Below, piece after piece: positions 1 to 7,862 of a stretch of 54,372 nt of DNA (positions within the stretch are counted from its first letter, which is position 1; each line of letters opens with the position of its first letter). Position numbers and translations under genes: made by a program. The notes under the pieces are model-generated. The model saw only the letters and a program-made list of their open reading frames with translations, was not told the origin of the DNA and made no database searches. This stretch comes from Streptococcus australis. GTDB lineage: Bacteria > Bacillota > Bacilli > Lactobacillales > Streptococcaceae. The stretch spans positions 1 to 54,372 of the forward strand of contig NZ_JADNGY010000012.1 in assembly GCF_015553625.1 (NCBI RefSeq), given 5' to 3'.

Positions 1-180
1 GAGAGTGGGACAGAAATCGGTAATTCGTTAGAATTCGATTTCGTCGTCCCACCTCCGCACAGTTGAGTAGGGCTGTAAAAGCTGATGAAATCAGCGTAGT
101 AGAGCCCACTCAACCACTGCGTCTTGCTCAACAATCCAAAAATAATTGAGAGGCTAGGACTTTTGTCCCAGCCTCTTTTA
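1..180. repeat. Dispersed intergenic repeat with stacked hairpins
   Basis: This stretch has no gene and folds into several inverted repeats. GTGGGAC plus GAAATCG near 6-20 pairs with CGATTTC and GTCCCAC near 37-52. GTTGAGT/GGGCT near 63-75 pairs with AGCCC/ACTCAAC near 102-115, enclosing a small GCTGAT-GAA-ATCAGC hairpin. GAGGCTAGGAC (150-160) pairs with GTCCCAGCCTC (165-175). Its first 72 bases recur, with one difference, at the right end of the window, so it is a multicopy element. The last hairpin also serves as a terminator at the end of the DUF951 gene. Its family name is not known to me. Confidence 0.75.
148..180. terminator. Hairpin terminator, both directions
   Basis: An 11-bp stem with one mismatch (150-160 with 165-175) and a 4-base loop is followed by a short T run on the plus strand. 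It overlaps the stop codon of the minus-strand DUF951 gene. The 26-base hairpin recurs exactly at 45053-45078. Confidence 0.6.
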
Positions 181-369
181 CAATACTTTTTTTAATTTTT
201 GATCGAAATCATGACGGCTCATCATGACCATATGATCACAATTGCTACAACGAATTTTGATATCTGCCCCTACTCGCCGAATTTCCCAACGATTGGCTTT
301 TTTCCCTGTTGCTTTGATGATACAAGCATGGGGTTTTTTCATTTCTACAAAATCACCGACCTGATACAT
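178..369 (-). CDS. DUF951 family small protein
   Basis: A 63-residue protein starting MYQVGDFVEMKKPHACI and ending in a basic helix. It matches the DUF951 family, small proteins commonly found near dnaN or downstream of parB/dnaA in Firmicutes; the function is not established. Two cysteines in the segment KIRCSNCDHMV form a CxxC that could bind metal or nucleic acid (inference). The ATG at 369 was chosen over the upstream in-frame one at 390 because a GAAAGGA ribosome site lies just before it. It follows dnaN on the same strand, with a GCTAGC hairpin (399-427) between them. Confidence 0.8.
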   Translation of the reverse strand: MYQVGDFVEMKKPHACIIKATGKKANRWEIRRVGADIKIRCSNCDHMVMMSRHDFDQKLKKVL

Positions 370-398
370 GGATTTTCCTTTCATCAACATAGAAGACG

Positions 399-427
399 AA
401 AAGCTAGCCTTTTTGATGCTAGCTTTT
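399..427 (-). terminator. Hairpin after dnaN
   Basis: AAAAGCTAGC (399-408) and GCTAGCTTTT (418-427) form a 10-bp stem with a 9-base loop immediately after the dnaN stop, with four Ts on the minus strand. The T run is short, so it may be leaky and let dnaN transcripts continue into the DUF951 gene. Confidence 0.5.
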
Positions 428-432
428 GGCCC

Positions 433-1569
433 TTAATTGGTCCGAACTGGTGTAATTAATTGAATGAAGCGTTCAGATTCCTCTGCTGGTACCAATGTAA
501 AGGGACGAACTGCAGAGATGAAGCGAATGACGACTTTTTCACTTTCAATAGCTTTCAAAGCGTCAATCAAATAAGTTGGATTAAAGCTGATGTTCAAATC
601 ATCTCCCGAAACTGCTTCTGTATCAATTTCTTCATTCACACGCCCTACCTCAGGAGAATTTACGTGAGCAGAAACGACTCCACTAGCGATTTCTAATTTA
701 ACAGTACCATTTTGAGTAGCGTTAGACAAAAGGCGGGCCCGTTCCATTGCTTGGCGAAGATGAGCAACTTTAAAGGTTACTTCAGAACTAAACTCTGTTG
801 GAATCAAGCGATCTGTATCTGGATAGTTTCCTTCTAGTAAGCGTGTATAGAAACTGATATTGTCACTTCTAAATAAAATCTGGTTATTGGCAAAGAAGAC
901 TTCAACCTGTTCAATTTCATCTGAAAAGACAGACGTTAACTCGCGTAAAGAACGGCTTGGAATCACAACATCAAAGTTATCCCCATTTTTTTCAAGAGTA
1001 ATATTTTTTTGACTCATTCGATGAGAATCTGTTGCCACCGTTTTTAATTCCTTGTGATCAGAAAGAACAAAATGGACTCCTGTCAAAATCGGACGACTTT
1101 CTTGGGTACTTGCTGCAAAAGCTGTTTCAGAAATGATTTTCTTCAAGGTTTGAATTGGGAGCGTTAGAGGGTTGCTAGCAGAAATTTCTTGAATGCGAGG
1201 ATATTGTTCTGCATCTTTCCCTTTAAGGGTAATTTCTGATTTCCCACTAACTAATACAATTTGTTTTTGTTCGATTTCTTTCACATCTAAAACGACATCT
1301 GGTAGACTTGAGACAACATTGATAAAGAAAGTTGCTTCTAAGAGAATAGCGCCTGGTGTTGTTACTAGAAGGCCTGCATTTTTATCTTTAACAGAAATAA
1401 AGTATTCAATTGAAATTTGTCCATTTGATCCAATGAGAGTAATTCCTTCAGAAGTTACGTCAATCTTAATAGTAGATAAGATAGGAATTGCATTTTTTGA
1501 ACTAATGGCTCTTTTTGTCGTATTTAAAGCTTGTAGGAAATAAGCCTTGTTAATAGAAAAATTGATCAT
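433..1569 (-). CDS. dnaN: DNA polymerase III beta subunit (sliding clamp)
   Basis: The 378-residue product is the ring-shaped clamp that tethers the replicative polymerase and is recruited by many repair proteins. The length is normal for the family, and the three successive clamp domains can be followed from MINFSINKAYFLQAL to the C-terminal LITPVRTN. It lies immediately downstream of dnaA on the same strand, the classical dnaA-dnaN order, separated by 160 bases that contain DnaA boxes. The start ATG at 1569 has an AGGAGATC ribosome site just upstream. Nothing suggests truncation. Confidence 0.97.
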   Translation of the reverse strand: MINFSINKAYFLQALNTTKRAISSKNAIPILSTIKIDVTSEGITLIGSNGQISIEYFISVKDKNAGLLVTTPGAILLEATFFINVVSSLPDVVLDVKEIEQKQIVLVSGKSEITLKGKDAEQYPRIQEISASNPLTLPIQTLKKIISETAFAASTQESRPILTGVHFVLSDHKELKTVATDSHRMSQKNITLEKNGDNFDVVIPSRSLRELTSVFSDEIEQVEVFFANNQILFRSDNISFYTRLLEGNYPDTDRLIPTEFSSEVTFKVAHLRQAMERARLLSNATQNGTVKLEIASGVVSAHVNSPEVGRVNEEIDTEAVSGDDLNISFNPTYLIDALKAIESEKVVIRFISAVRPFTLVPAEESERFIQLITPVRTN

Positions 1570-1622
1570 GAGATCTCCTTTTATTATTTTAGTATTAGTA
1601 AGTTAATAGTAATAGTAGAGTG

Positions 1623-1724
1623 TGTGGAACATGTGGAAAAGTCTTCTAAAGCCAGACAGGAATTGAAAAGTTCCTTGTTTACAACATGTGGAAAAAGAAG
1701 CAAGTTTTTCTATGATTGTCCACA
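1623..1724. other. oriC segment: DnaA boxes between dnaA and dnaN
   Basis: This gap holds TGTGGAACA (1623-1631), TGTGGAAAA (1632-1640 and 1687-1695) and TTGTCCACA (1716-1724), all close to the DnaA box TTATCCACA. Firmicute origins are usually bipartite, with boxes on both sides of dnaA, and this is the downstream half. Confidence 0.8.
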
Positions 1725-1729
1725 TGAGA

Positions 1730-3100
1730 TTACTTTAATTTTTTCTTGATAGTTTGAATCTCGAGTCTGAGATTGTCATCAATTTCGATCATCCCTTTGA
1801 TTTTTTCATAAGCATGCATGACTGTTGTGTGGTCTTTTCCTCCAAATTCACGACCAATACGGGGAAGACTATTATCAGTCATTTCGCGGGCGAGGTACAT
1901 AGCTACTTGTCGAGCTAGGACAATATTTTGAACCCGTCGAGTGCCTTTCATTTCATTGACACTGACATTGTAAAATTTTCCAACCTCAGCTTGAATCTTT
2001 TCAATAGGAATTACAGTGATTTGTAAAGATTCATTCTTACGAGCTCGAATGGCTTCGGCTGCGACATCAATTGTAATATCTTTGATTTTTTTAACTCTTG
2101 CCACGAGAGAAATATCATTCAAAGCACCTTCTAAGTCTCGGACGTTCGAATCAAATTGACCTGCTAGGTATTCAAGAGTATCATCTGGGAAAGTAAAGTC
2201 TAGGTCTTCGATTTTATTTCTCAAAATAGCAATTCGCGTTTCAAAATCTGGTGGTGTAATATTTTGAGTCAAGCCCCACTTAAAGCGCGTGACTAGACGT
2301 TCTTCTAAGCTATCTAAATGATCAGGACTACGATCGCTGGTTAGGACAATCTGCTTATTATCCCCATAAAGAGCATTAAAGGTATTAAAGAACTCTTCTT
2401 GAGTTGTAACCTTTTTTCCTCCAAGCGATTGAATATCATCAATTAAGAGCAAATCCAAGTTTCGATAGGTTTTTTTAAAGGTATCCATATCATTGAGGCG
2501 AAGACGCTCTAAAAATTCATTGATAAAGGATTCTGCTGGGATGTATTTTACTCGAGCATTTGGGTAGTTTTCCATAATCTGATTCCCAATCGCGTTGAGC
2601 AAATGCGTTTTACCTAAACCGGGTCCTCCATAGATAAATAAAGGATTATAAGTGGTAGCAAGGTTTTCAGAAACTGCTAAAGCGGCAGCCAAAGCCCATT
2701 GATTTCCATCTCCACTTACAAAATTATCAAAGGTGTATTTCTTTCTTAATCCTGTTTGGATAGGAGGCAAATCTACTATCGGAGCATGGCTCACTGCATA
2801 GTCTCTATTCATTTCTGAAAGGGGAATAAACTCTTTTTCTTCTTCCTCTTCTTCAAGATTGAATTGATAGGAAATGGTTAATTCTACTGCATAAATTTCA
2901 AATCCAGCAGTCAAAATCACCTTTGTCATATTCTCTTCCCAGAATAATTTTTTCACTTCCGCATCTAAATAAATAACGGCTTCTTGTTGATCGACTTTGA
3001 TGAGTCTTGAAGTAAGGACAAAATAGTCAAAGATTTCTTTTTTAAATGTCTTTTTACTTAATTCAATCACACGATTCCAGAATGTTTCTTCTCTTGACAC
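1730..3100 (-). CDS. dnaA: Chromosomal replication initiator DnaA
   Basis: A 456-residue AAA+ protein that binds DnaA boxes, melts oriC and loads the helicase. The N-terminal interaction domain (about 1-90) is followed by an acidic linker rich in Glu. The ATPase domain carries Walker [10 protein letters not shown] and Walker [11 protein letters not shown]. The C-terminal helix-turn-helix ends with the family signature around [15 protein letters not shown]. DnaA boxes lie on both sides of the gene, so it probably autoregulates. Length and start are ordinary. Confidence 0.98.
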   Translation of the reverse strand: MSREETFWNRVIELSKKTFKKEIFDYFVLTSRLIKVDQQEAVIYLDAEVKKLFWEENMTKVILTAGFEIYAVELTISYQFNLEEEEEEKEFIPLSEMNRDYAVSHAPIVDLPPIQTGLRKKYTFDNFVSGDGNQWALAAALAVSENLATTYNPLFIYGGPGLGKTHLLNAIGNQIMENYPNARVKYIPAESFINEFLERLRLNDMDTFKKTYRNLDLLLIDDIQSLGGKKVTTQEEFFNTFNALYGDNKQIVLTSDRSPDHLDSLEERLVTRFKWGLTQNITPPDFETRIAILRNKIEDLDFTFPDDTLEYLAGQFDSNVRDLEGALNDISLVARVKKIKDITIDVAAEAIRARKNESLQITVIPIEKIQAEVGKFYNVSVNEMKGTRRVQNIVLARQVAMYLAREMTDNSLPRIGREFGGKDHTTVMHAYEKIKGMIEIDDNLRLEIQTIKKKLK

Positions 3101-3163
3101 TTATCGCCCTCCTATTCATTTTTACTTGCTATGTTTTTCTTATTTTATCATAAAAGGAGGGAG

Positions 3164-3317
3164 TTTTCCACAACTTGTTCTGAGGGAATAAAAAAGAGTT
3201 TTTTCCACAATATGTGAATAGTTATCCCCAATGTGTGTAGAAGTTTTCCACAAGTTGGGGAAAAGAGAGAAGAAAGTAGGAATATCAAGTAAGGAGGATT
3301 TTTGAAGAAGTGGATAA
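3164..3317. other. oriC segment: DnaA boxes upstream of dnaA
   Basis: Between dnaA and parB lie three exact TTTTCCACA boxes (3164-3172, 3201-3209, 3244-3252), a near box TTATCCCCA (3222-3230) and an inverted near box AGTGGATAA (3309-3317). The remaining sequence is AT-rich and could include the unwinding element. This is the main candidate for oriC and also contains the dnaA promoter. Confidence 0.85.
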
Positions 3318-3349
3318 TTCTGTTAATTGTTCTATAAAAAATAACAGCC

Positions 3350-4111
3350 TCATTTGAGACTGTTAATAATTCGCTGGTATTCATCAAGGTTGTTAAATGA
3401 AATATGAATACTACCTTTTTCTTGTTTTGTCAGACGGATTTCTACTTCGGTTCCCAGCATCTTTTTTAATCTGTTTTCTTCCTGTGCTAAAAAGAGTTCT
3501 TTCTCTTTTTTACTTGGCCTTTTCTTTTTTTGACCAACCTTTTCTTCCAAACTACGAACGCTTAGCCCTTCTTTCAGAGTTCGTTCCAACCAATAGATTT
3601 GTTGATCTTCTTTTAAAGGAACTAAAATGCGGGCATGTCCTTGTGAAATTTGATCATTTTTGATGGCTTCTTTGACAGCTGGTGAGAGATGAAGCAAACG
3701 GACCATGTTGCTGATGTAAGGACGAGATTTTCCCATAAATTGTGCAATTTCTTCATGGGTAGCCCCTTTATCAATAAGATGTTGGTAGGATTCGGCCTCT
3801 TCAATTGGATTCAAATCTTCCCTTTGTAAATTTTCGATAATGGCTTGTTTGATCATGTCATCATCTGATAATTCTCTTATAATCGCAGGGATTTCTTTGA
3901 AACCAGCCATTTGAGCTGCTCGGTAGCGTCTTTCTCCAGCAAGTAGTTCATAACCAACAATCGGAGATTTTCGAACAATAATGGGCTGGATTAATCCATT
4001 TTCTTTGATTGAAGCTGCGAGTTCTTCTAATTTTTCTTGTACAAAGGTTTGACGAGGTTGAAAAGGATTGGTTCGTATTTGCTTTACGTCAATAATATCA
4101 ATTTTTTCCAT
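3350..4111 (-). CDS. parB: Chromosome-partitioning protein ParB/Spo0J
   Basis: A 253-residue CTP-dependent DNA clamp that loads at parS and recruits SMC for origin segregation. The N-terminal half shows NPFQPRQ and the nucleotide-binding motif GERRYRA; the middle holds the helix-turn-helix with SRPYISNMVRLL; the end is a basic dimerisation region. The start MEKIDIIDV at 4111 is preferred; an upstream in-frame ATG at 4162 would add 17 atypical residues across a hairpin. As in other streptococci, parA is absent here. Exact parS-like sites lie at 10525 and 21211. Confidence 0.95.
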   Translation of the reverse strand: MEKIDIIDVKQIRTNPFQPRQTFVQEKLEELAASIKENGLIQPIIVRKSPIVGYELLAGERRYRAAQMAGFKEIPAIIRELSDDDMIKQAIIENLQREDLNPIEEAESYQHLIDKGATHEEIAQFMGKSRPYISNMVRLLHLSPAVKEAIKNDQISQGHARILVPLKEDQQIYWLERTLKEGLSVRSLEEKVGQKKKRPSKKEKELFLAQEENRLKKMLGTEVEIRLTKQEKGSIHISFNNLDEYQRIINSLK

Positions 4112-4125
4112 GATGTATATAGCAT

Positions 4126-4157
4126 AACACACCTTTACAATTTCGTAAAGGTGTGTT
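4126..4157. promoter_or_regulatory. Perfect inverted repeat upstream of parB
   Basis: AACACACCTTTAC (4126-4138) and GTAAAGGTGTGTT (4145-4157) form a perfect 13-bp stem with a 6-base loop between htrA and parB. No T run follows on either strand, so it is not a standard terminator. It may be a protein site or an RNA hairpin in the htrA-parB transcript. Confidence 0.55.
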
Positions 4158-4176
4158 GACACTGTTGTAAATTTAC

Positions 4177-5355
4177 TTAATTTCCAAGATTTTCTGTAGA
4201 TTTTGTCAGCTCAATGGTAGCTGTTTTTTGCTTACCATCTCTATAGAAAATGATTTTAATTTTATCACCAATTTGATGAGAATAGAGGGCAGATTGTAAA
4301 TCTGCAGTTGATTCAATGTTTGTGTCATCGATTTTTGTAATGATATCTAATCGACGCAAATATTTGGATGCCGGCATATCATTTTCAACTGAGCGGACAA
4401 GAACCCCACCTTTGAGTTTGCTTGGAATGTCTAATTGGCTAAGATCAGAAGAGGATAGGTTAGCCAGGTCCATCATGGTAATTCCAAGAGCTGGACGAAT
4501 GACTTTACCATCTTTTTCTAAATGTTCAATAATATTTTGTACATCATTTACAGGAATTGCAAATCCCATTCCTTCAACCGCAGTTTGGCCATTTGAAGAG
4601 ATTTTACTTGAGGTAATTCCGATGACTTGTCCCTGAATATTGATAAGGGGACCACCAGAATTCCCTGGGTTGATTGCAGCGTCCGTTTGCAACGCTTTTG
4701 TAGATACATTTTGGCCGTCTTCTGATTTGAGCTTCACAGTACGTCCGAGACTAGAGACAATCCCTTGGGTAACGGAATTGGCAAATTTTGTTCCTAAAGG
4801 ACTACCAATAGCGATTGCGGTCTCTCCAACAGTCAACTTAGATGAATCCCCAAATTCAGCCACGGTCGTAACATTATCTGAACTGATTTTAACAACCGCA
4901 ATATCTGAGAAAGTATCAGAACCAACAACTTCTCCAGAAACTTTATTTCCATCTGCAAAGAGAATATCGGCTTTTGTTGCTCCCATTAATACGTGGGCAT
5001 TTGTTACTAAATAAGCGTCTTTACCGTCTTTTTTATAGATAACACCTGAACCTTCACTAGCTACTTCTGGATCAGAATCTGTTTCTCCATTGATGAAGCC
5101 TTTTTCAGAGGTTTCAGCATAGGTAATAACAGAAACAACAGCATTTTTAACCTTATCAACAGCTTCACTAGTTGATGTTGTATTCTTATAAGCATGATTA
5201 ACTTTGGTAGATTTTATTTCTTGGCTAGGATTTGTAGAATTCCCCTTGGTAAACTGGAAAGAGGTCAAGGTCCCTAAGATTCCTCCAGTAAACCCAATGA
5301 CAAGAACAAGTAAAAGTTGCAAAATTTTTTTTAGAAAATTTGATGGTTGTTTCAT
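4177..5355 (-). CDS. htrA: HtrA/DegP-type surface serine protease
   Basis: A 392-residue membrane-anchored protease that degrades misfolded exported proteins. A single N-terminal membrane segment (about 10-33) is followed by a Ser/Thr/Asn-rich linker. The trypsin-like domain carries His121 (TNAHV), Asp151 (SDIAVV) and Ser233 (GNSGGP), and a C-terminal PDZ domain spans about 285-380. In Streptococcus pneumoniae HtrA is activated by CiaRH and also lowers competence by degrading CSP. A CiaR-type direct repeat at the correct distance from a -10 element lies just upstream here. It sits next to parB, as in pneumococcus. Confidence 0.96.
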   Translation of the reverse strand: MKQPSNFLKKILQLLLVLVIGFTGGILGTLTSFQFTKGNSTNPSQEIKSTKVNHAYKNTTSTSEAVDKVKNAVVSVITYAETSEKGFINGETDSDPEVASEGSGVIYKKDGKDAYLVTNAHVLMGATKADILFADGNKVSGEVVGSDTFSDIAVVKISSDNVTTVAEFGDSSKLTVGETAIAIGSPLGTKFANSVTQGIVSSLGRTVKLKSEDGQNVSTKALQTDAAINPGNSGGPLINIQGQVIGITSSKISSNGQTAVEGMGFAIPVNDVQNIIEHLEKDGKVIRPALGITMMDLANLSSSDLSQLDIPSKLKGGVLVRSVENDMPASKYLRRLDIITKIDDTNIESTADLQSALYSHQIGDKIKIIFYRDGKQKTATIELTKSTENLGN

Positions 5356-5385
5356 AGTTTTCTCCTATTGTTCCAATTATGGAAA

Positions 5386-5418
5386 AGTATAGACCTAGTT
5401 TCTTAATTATAACTTAAA
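5386..5418 (-). promoter_or_regulatory. htrA promoter with CiaR box
   Basis: On the minus strand TTTAAG-TTATA-ATTAAG (5418-5402) fits the CiaR consensus NTTAAG-N5-WTTAAG. Exactly 10 bases further is a -10 element TATACT (5391-5386), the geometry known for CiaR-activated promoters. Confidence 0.8.
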
Positions 5419-5427
5419 ATGGAAATT

Positions 5428-5532
5428 TTTTCCACAAGTTGTGGAAAACTGTGTATAAGTGTGAAAAACGTGAGAATAGAGCCATTTTTTGAAAGATAGA
5501 TTCTGTCTTATTTGTTGAAGACTTGTGTATAA
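5428..5532. other. DnaA boxes between htrA and rlmH
   Basis: This gap contains TTTTCCACA (5428-5436) facing TGTGGAAAA (5440-5448), then TGTGTATAA (5450-5458 and 5524-5532), the complement of TTATACACA. It is a third origin-proximal DnaA-box cluster and overlaps the start regions of the divergent htrA and rlmH genes. Confidence 0.75.
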
Positions 5533-5556
5533 GTTCATTTGTGTTAGAATATGAAT

Positions 5557-6036
5557 ATGAAAATTAAAATTGTAACAGTTGGAAAATTAAAAGAAAAGTA
5601 TTTAAAAGATGGAATCGCCGAGTATACGAAACGCTTGGGGCGGTTTACGAAGCTAGAAATGATAGAATTGCCGGATGAAAAAACTCCTGATCGAGCAAGT
5701 GATTTAGAAAACCAGCAAATCCTTGAAAAAGAAGGAAATCGTATACTAGCTAAAGTTGGAGATCGTGAGTATGTGATTGCCTTAGCGATTGAAGGGCAAC
5801 AATTTCCATCTGAGAAGTTTAGTCAAACCCTAGAAGAGGTCACTGTACGAGGGTATTCTGAAATTACCTTCGTGATTGGAGGGAGCCTAGGATTGTCTCC
5901 AGCAGTTAAAAAACGAGCGAATTTACTTATGAGTTTTGGAAAGTTAACCCTTCCCCATCAATTGATGAAGCTTGTTTTAATCGAACAAATTTACCGGGCA
6001 TTTATGATTCAACAGGGAAGTCCTTACCATAAATGA
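5557..6036 (+). CDS. rlmH: 23S rRNA pseudouridine-1915 N3-methyltransferase
   Basis: The 159-residue SPOUT-class enzyme methylates pseudouridine 1915 in helix 69 of 23S rRNA, using S-adenosylmethionine. The SPOUT knot is visible in the C-terminal half ([10 protein letters not shown], then [20 protein letters not shown]), and the protein ends in the usual PYHK. I start it at [12 protein letters not shown] (5557), matching the family length; an ATG six bases earlier is also possible. No strong ribosome site is visible. It heads the plus-strand side of the origin, next to tRNA-Arg. Confidence 0.95.
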   Translation: MKIKIVTVGKLKEKYLKDGIAEYTKRLGRFTKLEMIELPDEKTPDRASDLENQQILEKEGNRILAKVGDREYVIALAIEGQQFPSEKFSQTLEEVTVRGYSEITFVIGGSLGLSPAVKKRANLLMSFGKLTLPHQLMKLVLIEQIYRAFMIQQGSPYHK

Positions 6037-6039
6037 ATC

Positions 6040-6068
6040 TTGACGCTCCTCCTATTTTCTGATAGAAT
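6040..6068 (+). promoter_or_regulatory. Promoter of tRNA-Arg
   Basis: TTGACG (6040-6045) and TAGAAT (6063-6068) with a 17-base spacer end 12 bases before the tRNA. Confidence 0.7.
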
Positions 6069-6080
6069 AAAAAGACATCT

Positions 6081-6154
6081 GGTCTCATAGCTCAGCTGGA
6101 TAGAGCATTCGCCTTCTAAGCGAACGGTCGCAGGTTCGAATCCTGCTGGGATCA
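6081..6154 (+). tRNA. tRNA-Arg (anticodon TCT)
   Basis: A 74-base cloverleaf. The acceptor stem GGTCTCA pairs with TGGGATC (with G-U pairs), the anticodon stem TTCGC/GCGAA holds the loop CTTCTAA, and the T arm contains GGTTCGAATCC. CCA is not encoded. A terminator follows directly. The same tRNA sits between rlmH and comC in pneumococcus. Confidence 0.95.
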
Positions 6155-6160
6155 AAATAA

Positions 6161-6197
6161 AAAAACGTGATTTTTACAGAAATCACGTTTTTTTATT
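6161..6197 (+). terminator. Terminator after tRNA-Arg
   Basis: AAACGTGATTT and AAATCACGTTT pair around the loop TTACAG, followed by a run of Ts. Confidence 0.85.
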
Positions 6198-6275
6198 ACT
6201 TGTTTTTTTTAAAAAAAACTAGAGTTTTTTCTAAACAGATAGGATAAAAAAATTGTAAAAACTTGATTTTTTGTT

Positions 6276-6342
6276 CCAAATAGCTGTAAAAATGAACCAA
6301 ATAGCGAAAATGTAAAAAAAGTCTTTGATTTTTTACTAAAAT
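6276..6342 (+). promoter_or_regulatory. Candidate ComE-controlled comC promoter
   Basis: Two exact copies of CCAAATAGC (6276-6284 and 6297-6305) are separated by 12 bases, so they repeat every 21 bases on one face of the helix. A -10-like TAAAAT lies at 6337-6342, 31 bases after the second copy, with no good -35. Pneumococcal ComE sites have the same 9-12-9 layout but a different sequence. The comA promoter carries the same pair. Confidence 0.75.
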
Positions 6343-6399
6343 TTATGTATATTAAATTTAATAATTTAATGATCAAATAAATTATAAGGAGATTTTTTT

Positions 6400-6543
6400 A
6401 TGAAAAACAATCCATCGACAGTTTCTAAAGCATTTAAGGTTCTTACAGAAAAAGAATTGCAGCAAATTTGTGGAGGGGATAAACGCAAAAAAAATAATTT
6501 TTCTGATCTTATTGGGCTTATTTTTGGTAGAGGAGGAAACTGA
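6400..6543 (+). CDS. comC: Competence-stimulating peptide precursor ComC
   Basis: A 47-residue precursor with a 26-residue double-glycine leader ending LQQICGG. The predicted mature pheromone is 21 residues, DKRKKNNFSDLIGLIFGRGGN. The Asp-x-Arg opening is typical of mitis-group CSPs; the GGN tail is unusual. The start has a TAAGGAGA ribosome site. The stop TGA overlaps the comD ATG (TGATG), and the last codons double as the comD ribosome site. ComAB, encoded at 37111-40652, should cleave after the second Gly and export the peptide. Confidence 0.93.
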   Translation: MKNNPSTVSKAFKVLTEKELQQICGGDKRKKNNFSDLIGLIFGRGGN

Positions 6544-7862
6544 TGTTTCTAAATACCCTATTCTCAATTTTAACTATTTTTACAATTTTTTTATCTTTTT
6601 TAAAAATTGATCAAAAACTTAATAAATATAGTAAACAATTGATTTTAGGATCTGGTGTTGTTGCTGTATTTGTCATCACAGTGGTCTTAGATTACTTTGA
6701 TTTACATATTGATTATCTAATGTTATGTCTATGGCCACTATTTCTTTATCTTTATTACTATTTTATTTGTAATCTTCAACGTCAGATAGCGGTTCTTTAC
6801 TCATTCATCATTTATCTAGCAGTTGAAAGTACAGATACATTTTTATCTGTAATTACTTCTTCTATTTTTGGTGATAGTATAATTAACCAATACTCTGATT
6901 ATTACTTTTTAACTATTCGAATTATCTCACTTATTTTAATTATGAAGGTATTAACGATTCTCGAAGTGAATCTTCTCTATTTTAAAGAGCGGGTTTTTAA
7001 GAAATTTGTCCAGCAATTGATCGTTAGTTATCTTATTTTAACCTTAGTATTGAATGCTTCTCATTGGATAAGTGATATTGCTCATTTCAATAGTTTTGGT
7101 AGCATGGTAGCAACGATTTGTTTCTTGATCTTTATCGGAACCATGGTTCAAATGAAGACGGTTCGAGATCGTTATGAAAAGAAAATGGAGTTGAAGCAAA
7201 AGAGGTTCGAACAACGCCAAATGGAGCAGTATATGAATAAAATTCAAGGCCTCTATTTAGAATTAAAAGGTTTTCGTCATGATTTTGGCAATATTATCAC
7301 TTCCTTAAATTTAGCGATTGAGGAAGAAAATATTGAGGATATTAAACGAATTCAAAGAGATGTTCTTGAAGAATGCTACGGTCAACTCCAAAAAGAAGAA
7401 TATACAGGATTTGACCTAGGAAATATTCGAGATTCTGCTTTGAGAAGTATCCTAAGTAGGGGATGGATCTATGCGGAGGAAATGGGTGTCAAACTAACCT
7501 TTGAAACAGAAGATATTATTGAAAAGGTTCCCATGAGATTATTGGATCTTGTACGAACTGTCGGAATTTTAGTCAATAATGCTATTGAAGCTGCTAAAAT
7601 GAGTCAAGAAAAAGAAGTTCAAATAGCGGTTTTTAATATGCCGAATGGAGTGCATCTGATCATAAAGAACTCTATTTCTGATGAACCGATTAATTGGAAT
7701 AAGCTCTATGAAAAGGGATTTTCAACTAAGGGGGATCGTAGAGGAATGGGCCTTGCGATTGTAAAAGAGCTTATTGGAGAATATGCTGCTATTTTTCTAG
7801 AGACAGAGTTGATCAATGGAAGATTTACGCAGAGCTTAGTTATTGGAGAGAAAGGAAGATAG
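6543..7862 (+). CDS. comD: Competence histidine kinase ComD
   Basis: A 439-residue HPK10-type sensor kinase. About six or seven hydrophobic segments (residues 1-205) form the membrane receptor for CSP. A coiled helix (about 205-240) follows, then the phosphorylated His246 in FRHDFGN and a GHKL ATPase domain with the N box NNAIEAA and the glycine-rich segment GDRRGMGLAI. It overlaps comC by one base and abuts comE, so all three are translated from one message. ComD phosphorylates ComE. The receptor half should be matched to this strain's CSP. Confidence 0.95.
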   Translation: MFLNTLFSILTIFTIFLSFLKIDQKLNKYSKQLILGSGVVAVFVITVVLDYFDLHIDYLMLCLWPLFLYLYYYFICNLQRQIAVLYSFIIYLAVESTDTFLSVITSSIFGDSIINQYSDYYFLTIRIISLILIMKVLTILEVNLLYFKERVFKKFVQQLIVSYLILTLVLNASHWISDIAHFNSFGSMVATICFLIFIGTMVQMKTVRDRYEKKMELKQKRFEQRQMEQYMNKIQGLYLELKGFRHDFGNIITSLNLAIEEENIEDIKRIQRDVLEECYGQLQKEEYTGFDLGNIRDSALRSILSRGWIYAEEMGVKLTFETEDIIEKVPMRLLDLVRTVGILVNNAIEAAKMSQEKEVQIAVFNMPNGVHLIIKNSISDEPINWNKLYEKGFSTKGDRRGMGLAIVKELIGEYAAIFLETELINGRFTQSLVIGEKGR

